A DNA stretch of 64,000 nucleotides from JBEKCB01 sp052139675 (GTDB lineage Bacteria > Planctomycetota > Brocadiia > CAIUPP01), in NCBI GenBank assembly GCA_052139675.1, contig JBKQWE010000130.1, positions 9,697 to 73,696 of the forward strand, read 5' to 3'. Of the stretch, positions 35,429 to 42,022 are shown in pieces. How positions within the stretch are numbered: position 1 is the first letter of the stretch; every line of letters starts with the position of its first letter. Position numbers and translations under genes: made by a program. The notes beneath the pieces are model-generated. The model ran no database searches and was not told the origin of the DNA. It saw only the letters and a program-made list of their open reading frames with translations.

Positions 35429-35529
35429 GTTTTCAAGTCGGTACGGGTCTTGACTCGGACCACCGCCGGGTGATAGCGTGGCGGTGTGTTCGTCTCGTTC
35501 GCTTTGGGCAGCGCTACCGGAGGGATTCC

Positions 35530-36405
35530 ATGAGCAAGAAAAGCAATGCCGCCAAACTGCCGCGCCGCGCCTACGGCAGGGACGGAATCAAGCTTTCGGT
35601 CATCGGCTTCGGCGGGATCGTGGTGATGGAGACGGAGCAGAGCAAGGCGAACCGCGCCGTGGCCTGGGCGGTGGAACGCGGCGTCAACTACTTCGACGTC
35701 GCGCCCTCCTATGGCGATTCGGAAGTGCAGCTCGGCCCGGCGCTGGAGCCTTACCGCAAGGACGCCTTCCTCGCCTGCAAGAGCGGCGAGCACGCGCGGG
35801 CGAAGGCGGAAGCGGAATTCAAGCGGTCGCTGAAACGCCTGCGCACCGACCATTTCGACCTCTTCCAGCTCCACGGCCTCTGCGACGTCAAGAAAGACGT
35901 GGACGCGTCCTTCCGTAAGGACGGCGTCATGCCGTGGCTCATCAAGAGGAAGGAGGCCGGGCAGGTGCGGCACATCGGCTTCTCGGCCCACACCGCGGAA
36001 GCGGCGCTGGCGGCGCTGGACCGCTACGACTTCGATTCCGTCCTCTTCCCGCTCAACTTCGCCGCGTGGCACCGGAACCAATTCGGCCCGGCGGTGATCG
36101 AGAAAGCGCGCGCGAAGGGCGCGTCGCTCCTGGCCCTCAAGATGCTCGCGCGCCAGAAGTGGCCGGAGGGCGAGCGGGAAAAGTCGGCGTTCAGGAAATG
36201 CTGGTACCAGCCGATCTCCGACGCACGCGAGGCCGAGCTGGCCGTCAAGTTCACGCTCAGCCTCCCGATCACCGCCGCCGTAACCCCCGGCGAGGAAGTC
36301 CTCATGCGCCTCGCCATCGAGTCCGCCCTGAAGTACGAGCCGATCACCAAGGAAGAGCAGGCAGAGCTGAAGTCCCTGGCGAAGACGTTGAATCCGCTGT
36401 TCTGA
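35530..36405 (+). CDS. aldo/keto reductase family protein
   Basis: 291 residues from ATG 35530 (GGAGGG 7 nt upstream). It has the TIM-barrel AKR signature: LSVIGFGGIVV, then FDVAPSYGDSEVQLG with catalytic Asp and Tyr, the Lys of FLACKSG, and His in FQLHGLC; later GQVRHIGFSAHT and VLFPLNFA. This subfamily of AKR is often NADPH-linked, sometimes near sugar-degradation genes. No Fe-S extension (compare the fusion at 50767-52791). A weak promoter may lie at 35450-35477 (TTGACT-N16-GATAGC). Its 3' end is duplicated twice downstream. Confidence 0.88.
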   Translation: MSKKSNAAKLPRRAYGRDGIKLSVIGFGGIVVMETEQSKANRAVAWAVERGVNYFDVAPSYGDSEVQLGPALEPYRKDAFLACKSGEHARAKAEAEFKRSLKRLRTDHFDLFQLHGLCDVKKDVDASFRKDGVMPWLIKRKEAGQVRHIGFSAHTAEAALAALDRYDFDSVLFPLNFAAWHRNQFGPAVIEKARAKGASLLALKMLARQKWPEGEREKSAFRKCWYQPISDAREAELAVKFTLSLPITAAVTPGEEVLMRLAIESALKYEPITKEEQAELKSLAKTLNPLF

Positions 36406-36474
36406 TAACGCGGGGTCGTCTCTTCGCCCAGGTCAATAGTTATGCTGTCCCCGAATTACCCAGGAGTCAACCTC

Positions 36475-36801
36475 ATGGGCCTGCCTGAGCCGGCTGGCGC
36501 GGAGTTGCTGAATGCAATCATCAGCTTAATCGTAGAGGGTGCCAAGCCGGAGAGAATAATACTTTTCGGCTCTCGTGCGCGGGGAACCGGCCGGCCGGAC
36601 AGCGACGTGGACCTTCTTGTCGTGAAATCTACGTCATCCCGCCGGGAACTGGCCATGAAGATTTACCGTCGGCTCGTGGGGGTTGGCTGCGCGGTGGATG
36701 TGATCGTTGTCACCCCGGAGGATGTCGAGCGCTATCGCAAGGTCCCGCACCTGATCATTGAACCTGCGCTGCGTGAGGGCAAGGTGGTATATGCCGCCTG
36801 A
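36475..36801 (+). CDS. MNT-type nucleotidyltransferase (antitoxin-like)
   Basis: 108 residues from ATG 36475 with AGGAG 8 nt upstream (the frame is open from 36442). The minimal nucleotidyltransferase motif is complete: FGSRARGTGRPDSDVDLLVV, i.e. GSxxxG plus the Asp-x-Asp pair, with a later VDVIVVTPEDVE carrying the third acidic position. Such proteins pair with HEPN toxins, which they can AMPylate. Here the partner gene downstream (36791-36913) overlaps by 11 bp but is cut short. It lies between two copies of the aldo/keto reductase 3' end. Confidence 0.85.
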   Translation: MGLPEPAGAELLNAIISLIVEGAKPERIILFGSRARGTGRPDSDVDLLVVKSTSSRRELAMKIYRRLVGVGCAVDVIVVTPEDVERYRKVPHLIIEPALREGKVVYAA

Positions 36802-36913
36802 ACATCTGCCGCCGGAGGACCCGCGCGAATGGCTCAACCGAGCGCGGAGCAACTTGGCGGAAGCGGTCGTGCAATGGGTGGCGCAACAGATTTCGGAACC
36901 CAAGGACAAGTGA
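36791..36913 (+). pseudogene. truncated HEPN-domain gene
   Basis: ATG 36791 overlaps the MNT stop. The peptide begins MPPEHLPPEDPREWLNRARS and continues NLAEAVVQW, the start expected of an HEPN partner, then diverges (VAQQISEPKDK) and stops after 40 residues; HEPN domains need about 120. The RxxxxH nuclease motif is absent. The toxin is therefore probably lost. Immediately downstream begins a fragment of the aldo/keto reductase gene (36951), so a deletion or duplication junction falls here. Confidence 0.6.
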
Positions 36914-36950
36914 GATACCCTCGCAGAAATAGGATTGTGTCACCAGATTA

Positions 36951-37130
36951 GCCGCCGTAACGCCCGGCGAGGAAGTCCTCATGCGCCTGGCCATCGAGTC
37001 CGCCCTGAAGTATGAGCCGATCACGAAGGAAGAGCAGGCGGAGCTGAAGTCCCTGGCGAAGACGTTGAATCCGCTGTTCTGACGCTGCGGGTCCGTTTCG
37101 CCGCCCGTCTCAAGAGTTATGTGTGCTGTC
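36951..37130 (+). pseudogene. duplicate of the aldo/keto reductase 3' end (copy 2)
   Basis: This stretch repeats 36274-36450 with few differences: it encodes AAVTPGEEVLMRLAIESALK through KSLAKTLNPLF-stop, and continues about 50 bp past the stop (TTCGCC and AGTTATG blocks). The 5' part of the gene is missing. It is a segmental duplicate, not a gene. Confidence 0.75.
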
Positions 37131-37205
37131 CACGGAACGCCCAGCTTGATATTCACTCGCGAGAACTGAAGCGCCGGTGCCAGGGACTGTTCGGCGGTTA
37201 GCCGG

Positions 37206-37910
37206 CTAACGGTTCGGCGCACCGTGCAACGGACTCGCCTGTTCGATTCGCCGCAGTGCCGCCGCCCGGAGCGCGGACAAGTTCGCAGCCTGGGCAGGCC
37301 CCGCCGGCGCCCGGCTCTGGTCGAGCGCCTTGAGCGCCTCCGCCGGCCGGTCGGCCAGGAGCAGATACCGGGCGAGATCGAACGCCATTCCGGGGTCAAT
37401 CCCGCCGCTTTGGGAGCGCTCGTCCGCCCCTCTCTGCATTTGCAGATCGGCCCCATTCCGCAGAAAGCGCGCGGCGTCCGCAACGTCGCCGCTCAATCCC
37501 GCCGCCAGGCCGGCGGTATGCCAGCATTCCGCGGCCTCGCCGGGACTGCCGGCGATCCCCGCCGCGCTGACGGCCAGCGCGGTGGCCTCGCCGAGCTTCC
37601 GGCCGTACACGAAGTACATCCATGCCAGATTCTTCAGCGCCAGGGCGGAAGGGCTCAGCCGGATGGATTCCAGGTAGAGCTTCTCCGCTTTTCCGTAAAC
37701 GCCGTGATGCGCCAGGACGTTCGCGCGGTCGGCCAGGGCCAGCGGCCGGACCGCCTCGCAACGCGCGGCTTCGCGATAGGCCTTCTCCGCCATGTCCGCG
37801 GCGCCGGCGGTCTCGAACTCCTGCCCGCGAGCCAGCGCCGCGCGGGCCTCGGCCTCAGGCAGAGGCGCAGTCGCGCAACCTGCCGCCGCGAGCAGGCAGC
37901 CGCTGAGCAT
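37206..37910 (-). CDS. TPR-like lipoprotein
   Basis: About 234 residues from ATG 37910; the frame is open further upstream, and a slightly earlier non-ATG start would give a better signal peptide. The N-terminus (LSGCLLAAAGCATA) contains a lipobox-like AAAGC. The rest is a series of helical pairs with Ala-rich TPR-like spacing (FETAGAADMAEKAYREAARC, AEKLYLESIRLSPSALALKN, LADRPAEALKALDQSRA). Probably a periplasmic scaffold. The start overlaps the end of the C39-like gene, so the pair is co-transcribed and probably cooperates. Confidence 0.7.
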   Translation of the reverse strand: MLSGCLLAAAGCATAPLPEAEARAALARGQEFETAGAADMAEKAYREAARCEAVRPLALADRANVLAHHGVYGKAEKLYLESIRLSPSALALKNLAWMYFVYGRKLGEATALAVSAAGIAGSPGEAAECWHTAGLAAGLSGDVADAARFLRNGADLQMQRGADERSQSGGIDPGMAFDLARYLLLADRPAEALKALDQSRAPAGPAQAANLSALRAAALRRIEQASPLHGAPNR

Positions 37911-37918
37911 CCACGCCG

Positions 37919-38650
37919 TCAGTGGGCCGAGGTTAATGGGTCCACCCTGCCTTTCGGCATCACGAAAATCGCCGAGTGCAGCGTCCGAGCCCAGCATTGA
38001 TCCAGTTCGTCGTGCCGCCAGAGCGAATACGCGTTGTTTCCCGAATGACAGAGGAAGTATTGGTCGTTCCGGTCGTAGCCCACCACGAGCAGGACGTGGT
38101 GAATTCTCGGCAGCCAGCCGAACAGGGCATAACCGAGCACCGGAGAGACCTGGATGAAATGCCGGGCGAAGGCCGGCTCGATTTTCAGAAACAGGAGCAC
38201 CGGCCGGCCCCGCCGGACTTCGTCGCGAACGGAGTCCAGGGTGGCTTGCCGCAGGCGCGCCTCGTAGTCGCGACGGTTCAGGCAGGCCAGGATGCGAGTG
38301 ATCGCAGCGTCGCCGCCCTCGAGCGGCGCAATCTCGGCGGCGATGCCGCGCCAGTCTGCCGGGTCGCCCCAGTAATGCGTCAGCGACTCCAGGGCGGCCA
38401 CGCCGGAGTACTGGCGATGGTCGGGCGCGGAGGGGACGGGCACGGCGTCAATACGGACTTCGTCGCCGGGCCACCGCGGGGCGCTCCCGAACGAAGAGAA
38501 GAACGGCATGAAGGAGTAGTAAGAGGAGGCCGACGAGGCTTGCGAGATCGCCGTGACGGCCGAAGGGCTAACGAACGCGGGCGTGACGGCCGCGCACGAG
38601 GTCAGGAGCGACACAATCGCAATCGCCAGCGCCGCGCGCAGCAGTCCCAC
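37919..38650 (-). CDS. C39-peptidase-like lipoprotein lacking the catalytic Cys
   Basis: 243 residues from GTG 38650 (AAGGGAG 6 nt upstream). A lipobox (LLTSC) predicts a lipoprotein. Residues about 75-230 have the C39 bacteriocin-peptidase-like layout, but the usual Q-x4-C-G catalytic block reads RQYSGVAALESLTHYWG, with Ser in place of Cys. The His region (RIHHVLLVVGYDRNDQYFLC) and the following HSGNN are kept. The protein is therefore probably non-catalytic, a binding domain, or an unusual Ser variant. Coupled to the TPR lipoprotein downstream. Confidence 0.75.
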   Translation of the reverse strand: MGLLRAALAIAIVSLLTSCAAVTPAFVSPSAVTAISQASSASSYYSFMPFFSSFGSAPRWPGDEVRIDAVPVPSAPDHRQYSGVAALESLTHYWGDPADWRGIAAEIAPLEGGDAAITRILACLNRRDYEARLRQATLDSVRDEVRRGRPVLLFLKIEPAFARHFIQVSPVLGYALFGWLPRIHHVLLVVGYDRNDQYFLCHSGNNAYSLWRHDELDQCWARTLHSAIFVMPKGRVDPLTSAH

Positions 38651-38686
38651 ATTCGCTCCCTTCAGGTTCTCAAATCTTGTCAGCGG

Positions 38687-38715
38687 ATTCTATCATGCCC
38701 TCCGGGCGCATCCAA
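38687..38715 (-). promoter_or_regulatory. sigma70-type promoter for the C39-like/TPR pair
   Basis: Minus strand TTGGAT (38715-38710), 17 bp, TAGAAT (38692-38687), about 30 nt before the ribosome site of the C39-like gene. Confidence 0.5.
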
Positions 38716-38950
38716 CAACAAACGCGTTCGAGGCGGCCAGCCCTGAGATGGCGTTGTGCGCCGCTCCACCGATCTTGCGCTGCGGTTTGCAGGGCTCCTG
38801 CCAGGCACCCTCACAACTGCAAGACGGCCTACTCCGCAACATCCGCGTCGTCTGAAACAGCGGGGATCGGTCTTTCATCGGCAGGAAGCAGTCGGCACGC
38901 AAGCCCGAGCCGAGAGCGGCGGTTATGCAGGCACTTGCCTTATCTACAGA

Positions 38951-39080
38951 CGCCTGGCGATCGAGTCCGCGCTGAAATATGAGCTGATTACAAAGGAAGA
39001 GCAGGCGGAGCTGAGGTGCCTGGCGAAGACGTTGAATCTGCTGTTCTTAAACGACGCGTCTTTCGCCCGCAACCGCTCAA
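38951..39080 (+). pseudogene. duplicate of the aldo/keto reductase 3' end (copy 3, degenerate)
   Basis: Encodes RLAIESALKYELITKEEQ with further similarity to the reductase C-terminus (LAKTLNLLF) and to the sequence just past its stop. It is more diverged than copy 2. The 38716-39227 region otherwise holds no gene. Confidence 0.65.
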
Positions 39081-39227
39081 GTCGGGAGGGCGGATTTCAA
39101 GCCTTCAGAAACTCGCAAACGTTTGAATTTACGGCGGCGCATTTAGCGTGATTCGCCGCCTAAGCAGGGCAGAAGGGCTAAAGTTAAAGCCGCGCCGCCT
39201 TTTGCCTTTATGGATGCGATTAAGGAC

Positions 39228-40049
39228 CTACCGCGCGAGACACCTTTTCATCTCATCAATGTTGCCAATAGCATTACCTTCAGGCAGGGCGTCTATCTCT
39301 GCCTGCTTTACTCTTAGCATTGTGGCACTCGACAATCCAAAGGGCTCTACATACTTCCAGTGGGCGACATAATAGCGGGTACCCTTCCGAACATAATACA
39401 CATTAGACCTCAAGTCACCCTGAACTACCTTGCCTTCCCACTCAGTTTTTCCAGCTGTTGTCCCGCCATCTGCCCTTCGTGACAAATGTGACTCTATCCT
39501 GTCCAAACGCTCGATAATATACTGATTTGTCGGTTCAGTTGCCGCAGCCTGGCGAAATACGATTGACTTGCTAACCCGAAATACGGGATTATCTGGTTCT
39601 TTCTCTTTTTCAGCCTCAAGTACATGAGACTTGAATTCCGCCCTGATTGTTTCCACTGCCGCCATGTGGTTAGTATAGAATACCGTTCGCTCTTGGTTGA
39701 TATCGAACGGCATGGGAGTGCCTTTTACGGTCAGAATTACAGTAGGCTTACCTACGGCATGCCTCACGGCCAATTCGTACATAACATTCGCATTTAGACC
39801 CGTAAGGTTCGCGACAACCAACGTATCATTCAATAAATGCTCGATAATTTGCCCTGTGATATAGCCCGGCTTACCTATCCTGTGCGGAATTGTGATGCGG
39901 TTATCCTCATATCCAAGTTCTTTGAGAACGGGGCATATCACGGCAGAGATTAGACCCTCAGCGTCAATCCGTGTCTGTGTCCCTTCGTCCCCTATCGGCG
40001 TGATAATAAAACACGTTTTTATAACTGGCTCTTTAATTTCTGCCGCCAT
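39228..40049 (-). CDS. TIR/nucleoside 2-deoxyribosyltransferase-like effector candidate
   Basis: 273 residues. Residues about 10-120 form a Rossmann-like domain related to TIR and nucleoside-deoxyribosyltransferase folds: CFIITPIGDEGTQTRID, then a helix, HRIGKPGYITGQIIEHLL, and NLTGLNANVMYELAVRHAVG with the conserved Tyr-Glu near the active site. This domain recurs in proteins proposed to attack NAD+ or nucleotides in defence. Residues about 195-270 are a separate small domain (RYYVAHWKYVEPFG, IDALPEGNAIG). No membrane segment. GC is markedly lower (about 46%) than neighbours, suggesting acquisition. It stands alone; no sensor or nucleotidyltransferase is adjacent. ATG start 40049. Confidence 0.75.
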   Translation of the reverse strand: MAAEIKEPVIKTCFIITPIGDEGTQTRIDAEGLISAVICPVLKELGYEDNRITIPHRIGKPGYITGQIIEHLLNDTLVVANLTGLNANVMYELAVRHAVGKPTVILTVKGTPMPFDINQERTVFYTNHMAAVETIRAEFKSHVLEAEKEKEPDNPVFRVSKSIVFRQAAATEPTNQYIIERLDRIESHLSRRADGGTTAGKTEWEGKVVQGDLRSNVYYVRKGTRYYVAHWKYVEPFGLSSATMLRVKQAEIDALPEGNAIGNIDEMKRCLAR

Positions 40050-40103
40050 GACTTACCGCATGCATAATCCGCGCCATTGAAGCCACTACGCCACCTGTGC
40101 GGT

Positions 40104-40132
40104 AGCATACACCGTATGGTGAAAGAACGCAA
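40104..40132 (-). promoter_or_regulatory. candidate promoter for the TIR-like gene
   Basis: Minus strand TTGCGT (40132-40127), 17 bp, TATGCT (40109-40104), about 55 nt before the start codon. The match is only moderate. Confidence 0.4.
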
Positions 40133-40150
40133 GCCCCGGCAGGCCGCTGC

Positions 40151-41314
40151 TCAGTAAGCTTGGCGATACAGTTCGATTATCTCCTCAGCCGTCGGCACGC
40201 GCGGGTTGTTCGCGGGGCTGCCGCTGGCCAGGGCGTCGGCGGCCATTTTGGGCAGGGCCTTCTCCAGGGCGTCGCGCGGGATATTGCAGTCGCGCAAGCG
40301 GGGGACTTGCAGGTCCGCGTTGAGTTTCACCAGGGCGGCGACGGCGCGCTGGGCCGCTTCGGGCGCGCCCAGGCCCGCCACGTCCAATCCCATGGCGCGG
40401 GCGATGTCGGCGAACCGCTCGCCGCACGCCGGGGCGTTGTACGCCATGACGGCCGGGATGAGCACGGCGTTACTCAGGCCGTGGTGCAGGTGGAAGAGCG
40501 CGCCCAGCGGACGGCTCATGCCGTGGACGAGCGCGACGGAGGAGTTGCTGAAGGCCATGCCGCCCATCGTCGCGCCCAGCATCATCGCCTCGCGCGCGGA
40601 TTCGTTGCCCGGCTCCGCCCAGGCGGTGCGGATGTTCCCGCTGATCTGCCGGATCGCGGCGAGCGCGAGCACGTCCGTGAGCGGATGGGCCTTGCGCGAG
40701 ATGTACGCCTCCACGGCGTGCACGAGCGAGTCGAGCCCCACGTTCGCCGTCAGCCCCTTGGGCATGGACATCGTCAGCTTGTAGTCCACCAGCGCGGCCG
40801 CGGCGAGGAAATGGAGGTCGAGGCACATCATCTTGATGTCCCGTCGCGTGTCGCCGATGACGACGACCTTGGTGACCTCGCTGCCGGTGCCGGCGGTGGT
40901 CGGGATGGCGATGACCGGCGCGCCGGAGTTCGGCACCTTGTGATACCCCATGTAGTCGGCGATGACGCCGGGGTTGGCGCTCATGACGGCGATGGACTTG
41001 GCGGCGTCTATCGGGCTTCCTCCGCCGACGCCGACGACGAGGTTGCAGCCATCGCGCCGAAAGATCTCCAGCCCTTCCGCCACGTTCGCGTCCGTCGGAT
41101 CGGGCTGGACTTTGTCGTAGGTCGCGGCGGCGACGCCGGCCTTGGAAAGCGAGCTGAGGACCTGGTCGGCCACGCCCATTCGAACGATGCCCGGCTCGGT
41201 GACGAGCAGCACCCGGCGGGCCTTCAGCCGCCTGGCCTCCTCGCCCACGAGATCGCTTGCGCCCGGCCCGATGATCACCTGCGGCGGCGTGTTGAATCGC
41301 GGCAAAGCTGCCAT
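40151..41314 (-). CDS. iron-containing alcohol dehydrogenase
   Basis: 387 residues, group III (Fe-dependent) dehydrogenase. Nucleotide-binding GVGGGSPIDAAK is at residues 95-106. Metal ligands are Asp195 and His199 (GLDSLVHAVEAY), His264 (ALVHGMSRPLG) and His278 (FHLHHGL), a complete set. It oxidises or reduces small alcohols and aldehydes (FucO/AdhB/lactaldehyde-type) with NAD(P). Start ATG 41314 with GCAGGAG 8 nt upstream. It is the last gene of the leftward 45.8-40.1 kb group, after mmsA and the ferritin-like gene, from which the GATTAC palindrome separates it. Confidence 0.95.
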   Translation of the reverse strand: MAALPRFNTPPQVIIGPGASDLVGEEARRLKARRVLLVTEPGIVRMGVADQVLSSLSKAGVAAATYDKVQPDPTDANVAEGLEIFRRDGCNLVVGVGGGSPIDAAKSIAVMSANPGVIADYMGYHKVPNSGAPVIAIPTTAGTGSEVTKVVVIGDTRRDIKMMCLDLHFLAAAALVDYKLTMSMPKGLTANVGLDSLVHAVEAYISRKAHPLTDVLALAAIRQISGNIRTAWAEPGNESAREAMMLGATMGGMAFSNSSVALVHGMSRPLGALFHLHHGLSNAVLIPAVMAYNAPACGERFADIARAMGLDVAGLGAPEAAQRAVAALVKLNADLQVPRLRDCNIPRDALEKALPKMAADALASGSPANNPRVPTAEEIIELYRQAY

Positions 41315-41343
41315 GGCCTGTCTCCTGCGAGTTGCTCGCGTAA

Positions 41344-41440
41344 ATATCGTAATCGTAATCCTAATCGTAATCGCCGCTTTCCGTTCCAGCGGGACGACGG
41401 CCGAGTACGATTAGGATTACGATTACGATTACGAGATATT
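41344..41440. repeat. GATTAC-type palindromic repeat, copy 2
   Basis: Inverted arms built from CGTAATC/GATTACG/CCTAATC units with an outer ATATC...GATAT pair. The loop shares CCGTTCCAGC with copy 1 at 35344-35428. It lies between the ferritin-like gene and the alcohol dehydrogenase. Confidence 0.7.
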
Positions 41441-41475
41441 ATATCCACTCATAGCCACAATGGGCGCGGCGGCGG

Positions 41476-41859
41476 TCACGGCGCCTCCGCCATCTTGACG
41501 AACACCTGGCTGACCGCCGGCGAGACGATCTCGATTTTTTGGGCCGCCGCCCGATAGAAATTCCGGCGGAATATCCTCAGCTCTTCCTCGTGCCCGGCAA
41601 TCTCCTCCGGTTCCGCGCCCGTCTTCGGCGGCGGCGGCGGGAGCGGATAGTCGAAGCCGGTGATGGGCTCCAGGAGCATTTCGTTGACGAGCTCGCGGCG
41701 CATGCGCTGAAGGCGCACGATGTTCTTGCGGGCCTCCTGGCCGGCGGATTTGCGCTCGGGCGACGGCGCCGCGTTCCTCGCGGCCTCGTAGAACTCCGCG
41801 GCGCGTTCCTCCATGTCCAGGGCGAACTTCAGGATGACGCCGAATTTGTTGAGCTCCAC
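41476..41859 (-). CDS. ferritin-like/rubrerythrin-like small protein
   Basis: 127 residues from GTG 41859 (VELNKFGVILKFALDMEERA), the start expected by family; the frame is open to 41892 inside a repeat. The first helix carries EERAAEFYEAA and the C-terminal part EELRIFRRNFYRAAAQ, the pattern of a ferritin-like four-helix bundle, but the second Glu-x2-His metal motif is not visible, so metal binding is doubtful. The Pro-rich segment YPLPPPPPK lies in the middle. Downstream of mmsA across the dispersed repeat at 41902-42012. Confidence 0.6.
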   Translation of the reverse strand: MELNKFGVILKFALDMEERAAEFYEAARNAAPSPERKSAGQEARKNIVRLQRMRRELVNEMLLEPITGFDYPLPPPPPKTGAEPEEIAGHEEELRIFRRNFYRAAAQKIEIVSPAVSQVFVKMAEAP

Positions 41860-41901
41860 CTGATGACCTGTTCCATGTAAAAAAACACACAAGTCCGATC
41901 T

Positions 41902-42012
41902 GCGTCATGCTGAGCGAAGCGAAGCATCTCACATCTTAAGCCGTTGCCGGAGCGCGGCGTGTGAGATTCCTCGCTTCGCTCGGAATGACCGGCCATTATG
42001 CAACTTATTTTC
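41902..42012. repeat. dispersed GAAGCG-type palindromic repeat, copy 1
   Basis: Left arm GAGCGAAGCGAAGCATCTCA and right arm TGAGATTCCTCGCTTCGCTC are inverted copies, followed by GGAATGACCGG and CAACTTATTT. The same unit occurs at 49971-50082. This repeat class (TGAGATTCCTCGCTTCGCTC) is widespread in bacterial genomes. Confidence 0.75.
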
Positions 42013-42022
42013 GGAGCTCCAC

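Noticed and set aside
36475..36913. functional MNT-HEPN toxin-antitoxin pair
   Set aside because: The HEPN frame stops after 40 residues and lacks the RxxxxH motif, so only the nucleotidyltransferase is intact.
40040..40135. tRNA-linked attachment site next to the TIR-like gene
   Set aside because: The stretch contains a CGCCACCTGTGCGG segment but no tRNA fold and no matching direct repeat on the other side of the gene.
40160..41557. 465-codon plus-strand ORF antisense to the alcohol dehydrogenase
   Set aside because: The dehydrogenase on the minus strand has a complete set of metal ligands and a ribosome site. The antisense frame is Arg/His/Ala-rich, as expected of a GC-rich shadow. The same reasoning removes the long antisense frames at 8516-9889, 10246-11643, 15339-17228, 22473-24839, 42089-43543, 43462-45117, 45083-47206 and 47203-49440.
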